From positions 1 to 41,820 of the forward strand of contig JAPUJD010000137.1 of NCBI GenBank assembly GCA_027296385.1: a DNA stretch of 41,820 nucleotides, given 5' to 3'. Numbering within the stretch: the stretch's first letter is position 1; every line of letters starts with the position of its first letter. The translations under genes and the position numbers were made by a program. The notes under the pieces are model-generated. The model searched no databases. It worked only from the letters and a program-made list of their open reading frames with translations, and was not told the DNA's origin. This document shows, piece by piece, positions 8,341-16,404 of this stretch. This stretch comes from Acidobacteriota bacterium (GTDB lineage Bacteria; Acidobacteriota; Thermoanaerobaculia; Multivoradales; JAHEKO01).

Positions 8341-8363
8341 CTCGGCGCCCGAATGCGCCCGAG
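8341..8363 (-). terminator. stem-loop just downstream of rel
   Basis: Inverted repeat CTCGGCGC / GCGCCCGAG (eight pairs with one bulged C) around a six-base loop, 8 nt past the rel stop codon. It is GC-rich and has no U tract, so it is only terminator-like. Confidence 0.4.
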
Positions 8364-8371
8364 TACGCAAG

Positions 8372-10600
8372 TCAGCCGCGCATCGGGCGATCGACCGCGA
8401 TCACTCCGGGGATCTCGCGGACCGAGGCGCGAATCTTGTCCAGATGGCGCCGATCGCTCACCTCGACCACCACCTCGATCGAAGCGCGACCGGTCTCTCG
8501 GGCCTCTCGCGTGTCGGTCTCCATTTGGCTGATGTTGCTACCGTGTTTGGCGATGATCTCGGTGAGCCTGGCGAGGATTCCAGGCCGATCCTCGGTCTCG
8601 ACACGCAGCACCACCGGGAAGACCTCGTCGCTCTTGCCGGCCCAGTCCACCTCGATCTCACGCTCTGGATTGTAGAGGAGGTTTTCGACGTTGGGGCAGT
8701 TGACGGAGTGCACCGAGACTCCCCGGCCGCGGGTGATATAGCCGATGATATCTTCTCCCGGCACCGGGGCGCAGCACTTCGCCAGATAGGCGAGCAGGTC
8801 GTCGTGCCCCTTGACCGTGATGCCCGCGCCACCGCCGAAGGGCAGGATCCGTGAGACCGCCTGGCGCAGCTTCCCCGGCTTCTCGGCCTCGGTTCCCAGC
8901 TGTTCGTCGGTCAGCACCTTGGCCAGCATCTGCTTGACGGTCACCTTGCCAAATCCGATGGCGCTAAAGAGATCGTCGACCCGGGACAAGCCCTCCCGCG
9001 AGAGGTAGCCTGCGAGCGCCGGTTGGGTGAGGAAGCGCTTGAGGCTCACCTTGTGACGACGTAGCCCGCGCTCGACCGACCGCCGACCGATCTCGGTCGA
9101 ACGCTTTTTCTGCTCGGTGTTGAGCCAGTGTCGGATTTTGCTCTTGGCGCGCGTGGTCGCGACGAACTTCAGCCAGTCGCGGCTCGGTTGTCGGTTGGAG
9201 CTGGTGAGGATCTCGACGATGTCGCCGTTCTCGAGCGGTGTCTTGAGCGGCACGAGCTTGCCGTTGACCCGGCCGCCGGAGCAATGATGGCCGAGGTCGG
9301 TATGGATTCGGTAGGCAAAGTCGAGCGGTGTGGCGCCGAAGGGAAAGGAGAACACGTCACCCTTGGGAGTGAAGGCGTAGACCTCGTCCGGATAGAGATC
9401 CACCTTGAGCGCGGTCATGAAGGCGCGTGGATCCTTGACCTCCTTCTGCCATTCCACCAGCTGGCGGAGCCAGACGATGTTGGGGTCGCTCGCCCCCTCT
9501 TTGTTCGCCTCCTTGTAGCTCCAGTGCGCGGCAATGCCTTGCTCGGCGATGCGGTCCATCTCCAGAGTACGAATCTGCACTTCGAAGGGATGCCCCTTCT
9601 CTCCCACCAGCGTTGTGTGCAGCGACTGGTAGAGGTTGGGCTTTGGCATCGCGATGTAGTCCTTGAAGCGGCCCGGTACCGGACGCCAGGTCTGATGCGC
9701 GACGCCGAGGGCCGCGTAGCAGTCCCTTACGTTCTCGGTGAGGACCCGAAAGGCTACGTAGTCGTAGAGCTGCGAGATGTCGAGGCCGCGCCGGCGCAGT
9801 TTGTTGTAGATCGAGTAGAAGCGCTTGACGCGGAAGTTGATGTCGGCGTCGACACCAGCCTCGGCGAGCCGCTCCTCCAGACGGGTCCTTACCTCCTCGA
9901 CCAGCCGCCGGCCGGCCTTCACTTTGCCCTCCACTGCGGTCTGCAACTCGGCAAACTGGTGCGGATAGAGATGATAGAAAGCCATGTCTTCGAGATCGCC
10001 CTGGAGTCGCGACATGCCGAGCCGGCGGGCGAGCGGGGCGTAGATCTCCAGCGTCTCGCGGGCGATTCGCCGCCGCGCCTCGGGCGCCAGGTACTCCAGC
10101 GTCGACATGTTGTGCCAGCGATCAGCTAGCTTGACGAGAATCGCCCTGATGTCCTTGACCGAGGCAAGGATGAGCTTGCGGAAGGTCTCGGCCTGCGCCT
10201 GGTCGCGACGCACATACTCGTGCTGGCCGATCTTGGTGACGCCGTCGACCAGTTCGGCGATGTCGCTGCCGAAGCGCTCTTGCAGGTCTTCCCGGGTGGC
10301 CAGGGTGTCCTCGAGCACGTCGTGCAGCAGGCCGGCGGCAACGCAGGTCGCGTCGAAGCCGAGATCGGCCAGGGTGTAGCCGACCTGTAGCGGGTGCGTC
10401 AGATAGGGCTCACCCGAGCGCCGCTTTTGATCGCTGTGCTTGTCGGCCGAGAAGTCGTAGACACGCTTCAAGAGATCGTGATCGAAGGCCCGGTCGCTCT
10501 CTTCCAGCCGCGCGACGATGTCCGCGAGCTCGACCTTCTTGGGTCGCTCCACTGGCGGCTTCTGGCGCAACCGCGACAGGCGTTCGCGTACCGACGGCAT
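8372..10600 (-). CDS. rel: Rel, bifunctional (p)ppGpp synthetase/hydrolase
   Basis: Cytoplasmic stringent-response enzyme that makes (p)ppGpp from GTP/GDP and ATP and hydrolyses it. 742 residues, full length. The N-terminal HD hydrolase domain is intact (H69; HDVLED at 93-98). The synthetase domain at about 255-365 carries RFKD at 311-314. That is the RXKD type of bifunctional Rel/SpoT enzymes, not the EXDD type of RelA-only synthetases. TGS domain at about 405-466; conserved CC at 609-610 with H631 and C635; C-terminal ACT domain at about 660-738. It precedes the pilM operon on the same strand and follows secF after 80 bp. No ribosome site is seen before the ATG, but TATATT lies 9 nt upstream, so transcription may begin almost at the start codon. 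Confidence 0.97.
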   Translation of the reverse strand: MPSVRERLSRLRQKPPVERPKKVELADIVARLEESDRAFDHDLLKRVYDFSADKHSDQKRRSGEPYLTHPLQVGYTLADLGFDATCVAAGLLHDVLEDTLATREDLQERFGSDIAELVDGVTKIGQHEYVRRDQAQAETFRKLILASVKDIRAILVKLADRWHNMSTLEYLAPEARRRIARETLEIYAPLARRLGMSRLQGDLEDMAFYHLYPHQFAELQTAVEGKVKAGRRLVEEVRTRLEERLAEAGVDADINFRVKRFYSIYNKLRRRGLDISQLYDYVAFRVLTENVRDCYAALGVAHQTWRPVPGRFKDYIAMPKPNLYQSLHTTLVGEKGHPFEVQIRTLEMDRIAEQGIAAHWSYKEANKEGASDPNIVWLRQLVEWQKEVKDPRAFMTALKVDLYPDEVYAFTPKGDVFSFPFGATPLDFAYRIHTDLGHHCSGGRVNGKLVPLKTPLENGDIVEILTSSNRQPSRDWLKFVATTRAKSKIRHWLNTEQKKRSTEIGRRSVERGLRRHKVSLKRFLTQPALAGYLSREGLSRVDDLFSAIGFGKVTVKQMLAKVLTDEQLGTEAEKPGKLRQAVSRILPFGGGAGITVKGHDDLLAYLAKCCAPVPGEDIIGYITRGRGVSVHSVNCPNVENLLYNPEREIEVDWAGKSDEVFPVVLRVETEDRPGILARLTEIIAKHGSNISQMETDTREARETGRASIEVVVEVSDRRHLDKIRASVREIPGVIAVDRPMRG

Positions 10601-10609
10601 CGGACACTG

Positions 10610-10615
10610 AATATA
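10610..10615 (-). promoter_or_regulatory. possible -10 element TATATT before rel
   Basis: TATATT on the minus strand ends 9 nt before the rel ATG in a 9 nt spacer without a purine-rich ribosome site. No clear -35 hexamer is visible. The position would give a leaderless or nearly leaderless rel transcript. Confidence 0.4.
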
Positions 10616-10654
10616 TCGCCCTTGGCCCGGACTTCTCTCCCCGGCTCTACTGCG

Positions 10655-10676
10655 ACGGCGCCCGCTTCGCCGCCGT
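10655..10676 (-). terminator. stem-loop between secF and rel
   Basis: Perfect six-base inverted repeat ACGGCG / CGCCGT around a ten-base loop, starting 4 nt after the secF stop. No U tract. It is terminator-like and would separate the sec genes from rel. Confidence 0.35.
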
Positions 10677-10680
10677 GGTT

Positions 10681-11853
10681 CTACTTCGATCGGCGCTTAG
10701 ATCGCGCCTCGGCGCCGAACCAGTGCTCCCAGAGCAGAGCGAAGGGGCTGGCGATATAGATCGAGGAGTAGGTACCCACGATGACGCCGACCGTGAGGAT
10801 GAAGGCGAAACCTCGCAGGACGTCGCCACCGAGGAAAAGCAGGCAGCCGACCACCAGCAGGGTCGTCCCGGAGGTCAACACGGTCCGCGACAGCGTTTGG
10901 TTGAGGCTCTGGTTCATGATCTCGAGCAGCGAGCCGCGCCGGTTCTGGCGCAGGTTCTCCCGCACCCGGTCGAAGACCACGACCGTATCGTTGACCGAGT
11001 ACCCGACCAGGGTGAGAAAGCCCGCGATCGTGGTCACGTTGAACTCGAGTCCTGCCAGCGCGAAGAGACCGAGGCAGACAAAGACATCGTGAGTCACCGC
11101 CACCAGGGCTCCGATGCCGTAGCGCAGCTCGAACCGCAGCCAGATGTAGAGGAGCATGCCAAAGAGAGCCAGGATGACGGCCATCAAGCCACGCTGCCTG
11201 AGCTCGGAACCGATCTGGGGACCGACATTCTCCGCGCCGACCACCGTGAACGACCCGAGGTCGGCGTTCTGGCGCAAGGCCTCCGCTGCCTCGAGGCTGA
11301 GCTCGGCCACGCCAGAGAGTTGATCCCACGAAGTGAGCAAGCCGATCTCGCGCTTGACCTCTCCCACCGCCGCGGCCACGTCGCGGTAGTGCCGGCTGGC
11401 CTGAGCCTCATCCAGAGCCCGCAGCTGATCTGGATCGAGCTCGGTCAGAAAACTGGCGAGCGCCTGCACACCTTGCTCGTTGACGTCGAGTCGACCACTG
11501 CCGGTGCCGTACAGGCCTCGGATGGCGTCGACGATCTGGACACGGGACCCCTCCTCGGAGCCCTCGGCCAGCGGAGTCTTGATGATGGCCTCGTTGTCGA
11601 CGAGATCACCGAAGCGCTGGATCGATACGTCCTCGATCCCGCTGGCGTTCATCAAGTCGCGCAGCTGGTCGATCTGGGGCGGGGTGGAGAATTTGACCGT
11701 CAACTGGGTGCCGCCGACGAAGTCGATGCCGAAGTTGAGGCCATCGCCGGTGACCACCAGCGCGAGCGCGACGGCAAGCAGCACGGCGGACACACTCGCC
11801 CCGATGCGCCGGTAGCGCATGAAGTCGATCTTGGTGTCACGGAAGAATTGCAT
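10681..11853 (-). CDS. secF: SecF, Sec translocase accessory membrane protein
   Basis: Works with SecD as a proton-driven RND-type complex that pulls proteins through SecYEG on the periplasmic side. 390 residues, longer than E. coli SecF because of a larger periplasmic insert (about 50-210). First transmembrane helix at about 16-35, then the hallmark GIDFVGGT at 42-49. A cluster of five C-terminal helices includes the motif GYSVNDTVVVFDRVRE. ATG at 11853 is preceded by AGGAG. It is separated from secD by 40 bp that contain a strong hairpin. Confidence 0.97.
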   Translation of the reverse strand: MQFFRDTKIDFMRYRRIGASVSAVLLAVALALVVTGDGLNFGIDFVGGTQLTVKFSTPPQIDQLRDLMNASGIEDVSIQRFGDLVDNEAIIKTPLAEGSEEGSRVQIVDAIRGLYGTGSGRLDVNEQGVQALASFLTELDPDQLRALDEAQASRHYRDVAAAVGEVKREIGLLTSWDQLSGVAELSLEAAEALRQNADLGSFTVVGAENVGPQIGSELRQRGLMAVILALFGMLLYIWLRFELRYGIGALVAVTHDVFVCLGLFALAGLEFNVTTIAGFLTLVGYSVNDTVVVFDRVRENLRQNRRGSLLEIMNQSLNQTLSRTVLTSGTTLLVVGCLLFLGGDVLRGFAFILTVGVIVGTYSSIYIASPFALLWEHWFGAEARSKRRSK

Positions 11854-11870
11854 GCAACGCTCCTGGCGCT

Positions 11871-11887
11871 CGCCGGCCCCGCCGGCG
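11871..11887 (-). other. perfect hairpin in the secD-secF gap
   Basis: CGCCGGC / GCCGGCG with a three-base loop: a perfect 7 bp GC stem lying 6 nt after the secD stop and 17 nt before the secF start, just 5' of the secF ribosome site. There is no U tract. It could act as a partial terminator, an RNA processing or stability element, or a translation modulator for secF. Confidence 0.5.
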
Positions 11888-11893
11888 CACGAG

Positions 11894-13462
11894 TTAGATC
11901 GAGAGCCGCTCGACTTTCCGCCGGCGCGACAGCAGCAAATCGAAGATCCAGCGGCTGACGAAGAGGGCAGTGAAAAGGGAGGCCAAGATTCCTACCGAGA
12001 GGGTGACCGCGAAGCCGCGGATCGGTCCGGTGCCGAACTGGAAGAGAAAGAGGGCGGCGATCAGCGTCGTGATGTTGGCGTCGAGAACCGTCGACAGGGC
12101 CTTGCCGAACCCAGACTCGATCGACGACCGAACCGTGCGGCCTTTGCGCAGCTCTTCACGAATACGTTCGAACACCAGCACGTTGGCGTCGACCGCCATG
12201 CCGATGATCAGCACGATGCCGGCGATTCCGGGCAGGGTCAGCGTGGCGCCGAAGTAGGCCAGGGCACCGAAAATGAGAACGATGTTGAGCAACAGCGCGA
12301 CGACCGCGTTGATGCCCGAGAGCTTGTAGTAGACCATCATCGCGAGCACGACGAGGCCGAAGCCCAGGACGCCGGCTCGTAGGCCGCGCCGGATCGAGTC
12401 CTGGCCGAGTGACGGGCCCACCGTGCGCTCCTCGAGGTAGGTGATTCCCGCCGGCAGGGCGCCGGAGCGCAGCACGGTCGAGAGATCCTCCACCTCCTGC
12501 TGGGTGAAAGAACCCTCGATGATGCCCGAATCGAAGATCTGGCCGTTGATGTTGGGCGCCGAGACGACGTTGCCATCGAGCACGATGGCTAGGCCTTTGT
12601 CGATGTTGGCGCCGGTGACCTCACCGAACTTGATGCCGCCCTCGTGGGTCAAGTAGAAGTTGACCACCGGCTGGTTGAAGTTCCCCAGGCCGGGCCGGGC
12701 GTTGCGCAGGTCGCGCCCCGTGATGGCGTTGCGTTTCTCGACCGCGTAGTAGAGGCGACCCGTCTCCTGGTCGGCGTCGTCGCGGAGAATCTGGCTCTTG
12801 ATCTCGAGATGGTCCGGCAGGGATCCGCCGTAGTTGGCGACGATCTCCTCGGCGCTCGCTGCAGCGCCGCCACGGAAGGGATAGTCGACGATGCGGAACT
12901 CGAGGAAGGCAGTGTTCTTGATCAGCGCCTTGACCCGCTCCGGGTCGTCGACCCCCGGCAGCTGCACGACGATGCGGCGCTCACCCTGGCGCTGGATGAC
13001 CGGTTCGGTCACGCCGAAGGTATCGATACGGTTGCGAATGGTCTCCAGGGCCTGCACGACCGCCAGCTGACGGATCTCGTTGAGGTTGACCTGCGTCATC
13101 CGGAAGGCTAGATCGTCGCCCCTGCGCTGCCAGCTCCAGCCGACGAGGAAGTCCTCGACGGTCTTGTCGATGTCGTCATCCTTCTGTGGCCCGACGCCGT
13201 GGATGACGAAGGTGTTGTCGCCCGTGCGCTCGGCCGTAGCGCCTGCGGCACCACCGTCGACCAGCTCCGCCACCATGCGGTCGAGATCCTTGTCGGTCTC
13301 TGAGCGCACCGCGTCTTCGGTCTCGACCTGAAGCACGAGGTGGATGCCACCGCGCAGATCGAGGCCGAGCTTGAGGTTGTCTTTCAGCGGATAGGCCGAC
13401 AGCACCGAGAGGAGGACCACCGCCGCGATCGCCAGACCACGCCAGAGCAGACTCTTGTTCAT
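11894..13462 (-). CDS. secD: SecD, Sec translocase accessory membrane protein
   Basis: Partner of SecF in the SecDF-YajC complex; its periplasmic head grips emerging polypeptides. 522 residues. First transmembrane helix at about 8-25, then GLDLRGGIHLVLQV at about 33-46 (family signature). The large periplasmic domain (about 50-330) includes LPGVDDPERVKALI, and five C-terminal helices carry FERIREELRKG. The start codon overlaps the yajC stop by four bases (ATGA). Shorter than the E. coli protein but normal for this branch. Confidence 0.97.
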   Translation of the reverse strand: MNKSLLWRGLAIAAVVLLSVLSAYPLKDNLKLGLDLRGGIHLVLQVETEDAVRSETDKDLDRMVAELVDGGAAGATAERTGDNTFVIHGVGPQKDDDIDKTVEDFLVGWSWQRRGDDLAFRMTQVNLNEIRQLAVVQALETIRNRIDTFGVTEPVIQRQGERRIVVQLPGVDDPERVKALIKNTAFLEFRIVDYPFRGGAAASAEEIVANYGGSLPDHLEIKSQILRDDADQETGRLYYAVEKRNAITGRDLRNARPGLGNFNQPVVNFYLTHEGGIKFGEVTGANIDKGLAIVLDGNVVSAPNINGQIFDSGIIEGSFTQQEVEDLSTVLRSGALPAGITYLEERTVGPSLGQDSIRRGLRAGVLGFGLVVLAMMVYYKLSGINAVVALLLNIVLIFGALAYFGATLTLPGIAGIVLIIGMAVDANVLVFERIREELRKGRTVRSSIESGFGKALSTVLDANITTLIAALFLFQFGTGPIRGFAVTLSVGILASLFTALFVSRWIFDLLLSRRRKVERLSI

Positions 13463-13770
13463 GCAGCCCCCTTGTCGGCGCCGGAGCTCGCGATCGCCGA
13501 ACGGTCCACCTTGAGGCGCACGTTGTCGGCTACCTTGAGGATGAGGGTCTCGTCGTCGAGGGCGTAGACCTCGCCATGGAGGCCGCCGTTGGTGACCACT
13601 TTGTCGCCCTTCTTGAGCTCGGTGATCATCGCCTGATGGGCCTTCTGACGCTTGCGGGCGGGCGCGATCAGAAGGAAGTAGAAGATGCCGAAGATCAGGA
13701 CGAGCGGCAGGAAGTTCATCAGCCCGGGCTGGGAGGTGGCTTGCGCGATCGTCAGGGTAAGAACACTCAT
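13459..13770 (-). CDS. yajC: YajC, preprotein translocase subunit
   Basis: Small single-span inner-membrane protein of the SecDF-YajC complex. 103 residues from the ATG at 13770, which has AAGGAG six bases upstream; the adjacent in-frame GTG at 13773 is too close to that site. Transmembrane helix at about 17-38, then the signature PARKRQKAH and KKGDKVVTNGG in the cytoplasmic beta domain. Gene order tgt-yajC-secD-secF is widely conserved in bacteria. Confidence 0.96.
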   Translation of the reverse strand: MSVLTLTIAQATSQPGLMNFLPLVLIFGIFYFLLIAPARKRQKAHQAMITELKKGDKVVTNGGLHGEVYALDDETLILKVADNVRLKVDRSAIASSGADKGAA

Positions 13771-13824
13771 CACTGACTCCTTCTCCGCTTCGTCTGAATC
13801 GGGATAAAACTGAGTCGGGCTCCC

Positions 13825-14952
13825 TCAGGAGCCGGGTTTGTCGGCCCCATCGCCGACATAAGCAGCCTCGATCGAGGACAGCAATTCAGCCAGCGAGCCG
13901 GACGCGATAGCTTCGCGGAGATCCCGCATAAAGTCAAGATAGAAACGGAGGTTGTGGAGGGTAGCGAGGACCTGCGCGGTGACCTCTCCGGAACGGAAGA
14001 GGTGGTGCAGGAAAGCGCGGCTGGAAGTCTTGCAGGATGGGCATTCGCAGCCCTCCTCGATCGGCCGCGAATCGGTCCGGAAACGGGCGTTCCTGATCCG
14101 TAGCAGGCCACGGCGAGTGTAGAGCTGGCCGTGGCGTCCGTTGCGCGACGGCAGGACGCAGTCGAACATGTCGATGCCGTGGCTGACGGCGTGAGCGATA
14201 TCCCAGGGCGTGCCGACACCCATCAGGTAGCGCGGCTTGTCCGCCGGCAGCTTCCCGGCGATCCACTCCACCACCCGATGCCGGTCCTCGGTGGGCTCTC
14301 CGACGCTCACTCCGCCGATCGCGTAGCCGGAGAAGTCCATCTCGGCCAGCTCGCGCACGGCTTGGCGTCGCAGCTCGGGAAAGACCGAGCCCTGAACGAT
14401 ACCGAAGAGCCCGCTCGGCTCGCCGCTCCAGGCCGCCCGGGCGCGCCGCGCCCAGGCCAGTGTCCTCGCGAGCGATTCTTCGGCGTCCCGGCGCGACACC
14501 GGCCACGCAGGACACTCGTCGAGTACCATGGCGATGTCGACGCCGAGGCGGCGCTGAAGGTCGATGACGCTCTCCGGCGTCAACCTCATCTCGGCGCCAT
14601 CGACGTGATTGCGAAAGGTCACGCCGTCGTCGTCGATGCGTCGCAAGCGCGCCAGCGAGAAAACCTGGAAACCCCCGCTGTCGGTGAGGATCGGCCCCGG
14701 CCAGCCGGTGAAGGCGTGGATGCCGCCCAGGTTCTCGATCGTCTCCACGCCTGGCCGCACGGCCAGGTGGTAGAGGTTCGACAGCATGATCGAGGTGCCG
14801 GTGGCGGCGAGCTGGCTCGCCGTCAGCCCCTTGACCGCGCCCAGCGAGGCGACCGGCATGAAAGTAGGAGTCTCGATCACGCCGCGCTCGGTCTCGAGCC
14901 TTCCACGGCGGGCCGCGCCGGCGCACGACTCCACACTGAACCGTAAGCCCAC
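13825..14952 (-). CDS. tgt: Tgt, queuine tRNA-ribosyltransferase
   Basis: Exchanges guanine 34 of GUN-anticodon tRNAs for the queuosine precursor preQ1. 375 residues, full length TIM-barrel. Visible residues: acid base D91 in LTDSGGF, nucleophile D264 in MFDCVLPSRNGRHG, and zinc ligands C302, C304, C307 plus a His at 316/317. It starts with GTG six bases after the lolA stop and has no ribosome site, so translation is probably coupled to lolA. The N-terminus (AARRGRLETERGVIETP) aligns well with the family, which supports this start. Confidence 0.97.
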   Translation of the reverse strand: MGLRFSVESCAGAARRGRLETERGVIETPTFMPVASLGAVKGLTASQLAATGTSIMLSNLYHLAVRPGVETIENLGGIHAFTGWPGPILTDSGGFQVFSLARLRRIDDDGVTFRNHVDGAEMRLTPESVIDLQRRLGVDIAMVLDECPAWPVSRRDAEESLARTLAWARRARAAWSGEPSGLFGIVQGSVFPELRRQAVRELAEMDFSGYAIGGVSVGEPTEDRHRVVEWIAGKLPADKPRYLMGVGTPWDIAHAVSHGIDMFDCVLPSRNGRHGQLYTRRGLLRIRNARFRTDSRPIEEGCECPSCKTSSRAFLHHLFRSGEVTAQVLATLHNLRFYLDFMRDLREAIASGSLAELLSSIEAAYVGDGADKPGS

Positions 14953-14958
14953 AGACTG

Positions 14959-15708
14959 CTACTGCAGGCCAGCGCGGCGGTTGAGATCGATCGTGCGCAC
15001 CTGGACGTCGTTGGGCAGCTGCAGCTCGAAGCGCCCCTCGGCGATGGGCTCGTTGACGCGGAAGTTCGAGAATTCGTAGTCCGTGACGTCGCCATCAGCC
15101 TCGACGTAGCGCAGTCGCACCGGCAGGTAGGTCTTTGGATCGACCCAGATGTCCATGCCCTGCAACCGCCGGGCGACGCGCTCGAACTTGGGCTCCATGC
15201 TCAAGTGAAAGGGGAGCAGGCGGTCGGCCGGCAGCGTCAGACGGACATCGAAATACTCGATCAGTCGCGCCAGCGAGCTGCCAGCGCCGAGATAGTCCAG
15301 CACGCGCTGCGAATGACGGCCGATCTCGATCTCTTCGACCTGGCTGAGATCGCGATACCAGGTCACCATGTGATCGCCATCGATCAGCAGCGAGATCGGT
15401 GTCGGATCGTCGTACTCCCAGCGCACGCGGTCCGGCGCAGCGTACGAGAACACCCCGGTCGCCAGCTCCGGCTCCAGCAACAGTTCGCTCTCCTTGCGCT
15501 GGACAAAATCCGACTCCAAGGTCTCCAGGTTCTCTTGTTCGAGCCGCATGTTCTCGACCAGCAGTGTCAGACGCTCGCCCGGCTCGACATCGTACGGGCT
15601 CGAGCGCTCCTGCGCGTACCCTCCCGCGGATGGCAAGAACGGGGCCGCCAGCCCAAAGAGCAGGCCGAGGAACCCAACGCGCCTCGTTGCCTGTCGTTGT
15701 CTCTTCAT
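14959..15708 (-). CDS. lolA: LolA-like outer-membrane lipoprotein carrier
   Basis: Periplasmic chaperone that carries lipoproteins from the Lol exporter to the outer membrane. 249 residues from the ATG at 15708; the upstream reading to 15771 lacks any support. Signal peptide at 1-31 (basic KRQRQATRR then a hydrophobic core, ending GGYAQ). The mature part has the LolA pattern: early LVENMRLEQENLETLESDFVQ, VRWEYDDPTPISLLIDG, and a C-terminal DYEFSNFRVNEPIAEGRFEL. The many lipoproteins in this window are candidate cargo. Assigned by overall pattern; sequence in this family is divergent. Confidence 0.85.
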   Translation of the reverse strand: MKRQRQATRRVGFLGLLFGLAAPFLPSAGGYAQERSSPYDVEPGERLTLLVENMRLEQENLETLESDFVQRKESELLLEPELATGVFSYAAPDRVRWEYDDPTPISLLIDGDHMVTWYRDLSQVEEIEIGRHSQRVLDYLGAGSSLARLIEYFDVRLTLPADRLLPFHLSMEPKFERVARRLQGMDIWVDPKTYLPVRLRYVEADGDVTDYEFSNFRVNEPIAEGRFELQLPNDVQVRTIDLNRRAGLQ

Positions 15709-15727
15709 TTCAGTGTTCCCGCCTCCA

Positions 15728-15743
15728 GGCCGGCGTACCGGCC
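15728..15743. other. perfect inverted repeat in the lolA-folK divergent region
   Basis: GGCCGG-CGTA-CCGGCC, 6 bp arms with a 4-base loop, 20 bp upstream of the lolA start on one side and 64 bp upstream of folK on the other. It could be an operator or an RNA hairpin in the lolA leader. In this GC-rich DNA such a repeat may also be chance. Confidence 0.35.
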
Positions 15744-15774
15744 AAAGAGCGGCGGATGGTATCGACGCCACGGT

Positions 15775-15780
15775 TATGAT
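15775..15780 (+). promoter_or_regulatory. possible -10 element TATGAT before folK
   Basis: TATGAT matches the -10 consensus at five of six bases and ends 27 nt before the folK ATG. No -35 hexamer is evident at the usual spacing. Confidence 0.3.
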
Positions 15781-15807
15781 GCAAAGCGGATTCTCGCACG
15801 GACCCTC

Positions 15808-16323
15808 ATGTCTTCTCCAATCTCATGGGTCGCCATCGCGCTCGGAAGCAACCTCGGCGATCGCGAAGCCCGGCTCGCCACCGCGATCAGCGCCCTGTCT
15901 GAGACGTTGTTCGACCTGCGTGTCGGCGGCCTGTACGAATCGGAACCTATCGGGCAAGCAAACCAGCCTGCGTATCTCAACAGCGTCGTTGTCGGCCGTA
16001 CCCGCCTCGGTCCAGAACCCCTCATGGCGGTATTGAAATTCCTCGAGCGCCGCGCCGGCCGCGAGCGCGGTGAGCGCTGGGGCCCGCGGCCGCTCGACCT
16101 CGACCTGCTGCTGCATGGCGAAGTCCGGATCGTCTCGCCGGCGCTGACGCTACCTCACCCGGAGCTGCGCCGGAGGGCCTTCGTGCTCGCGCCTCTGGCG
16201 GACGCCGCACCCGCGCTCGAGCTGCCGCCGGATGGGGCCCCCGTCGATGCCGTGCTGGCCGCGCTCGCAGCGGAACCGCCGAGGCCTCTCGTTTGGTCGT
16301 TCCTGCCTCCAGGGGCTTACTAA
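15808..16323 (+). CDS. folK: FolK, 2-amino-4-hydroxy-6-hydroxymethyldihydropteridine pyrophosphokinase
   Basis: Transfers pyrophosphate from ATP to 6-hydroxymethyl-7,8-dihydropterin in folate synthesis. 171 residues, the usual length. The N-terminal VAIALGSNLGDRE (8-20) and the catalytic, magnesium-binding GPRPLDLDLLL (92-102; D97, D99) are intact; PHPELRRRAFVLAPL follows. The ATG at 15808 places the family N-terminus correctly; the open frame extends further upstream only by chance, antisense to lolA. No strong ribosome site. Other folate genes are not nearby. Confidence 0.96.
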   Translation: MSSPISWVAIALGSNLGDREARLATAISALSETLFDLRVGGLYESEPIGQANQPAYLNSVVVGRTRLGPEPLMAVLKFLERRAGRERGERWGPRPLDLDLLLHGEVRIVSPALTLPHPELRRRAFVLAPLADAAPALELPPDGAPVDAVLAALAAEPPRPLVWSFLPPGAY

Positions 16324-16360
16324 AGAACCCTCGCGGCTTGCTGAGCGACCACCCTCGCCC

Positions 16361-16369
16361 TGCTATCCT
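16361..16369 (+). promoter_or_regulatory. extended -10-like element TGCTATCCT before the HD gene
   Basis: TGCTATCCT fits the extended -10 pattern TG-N-TATNNT and ends 35 nt before the GTG start of the HD phosphohydrolase. The same nine bases occur before two other genes in the window, at 22861 and, on the minus strand, at 31339. Confidence 0.45.
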
Positions 16370-16404
16370 CTGCCGGCACTCGAGCGCCAAAGACGAGAAC
16401 CGAC

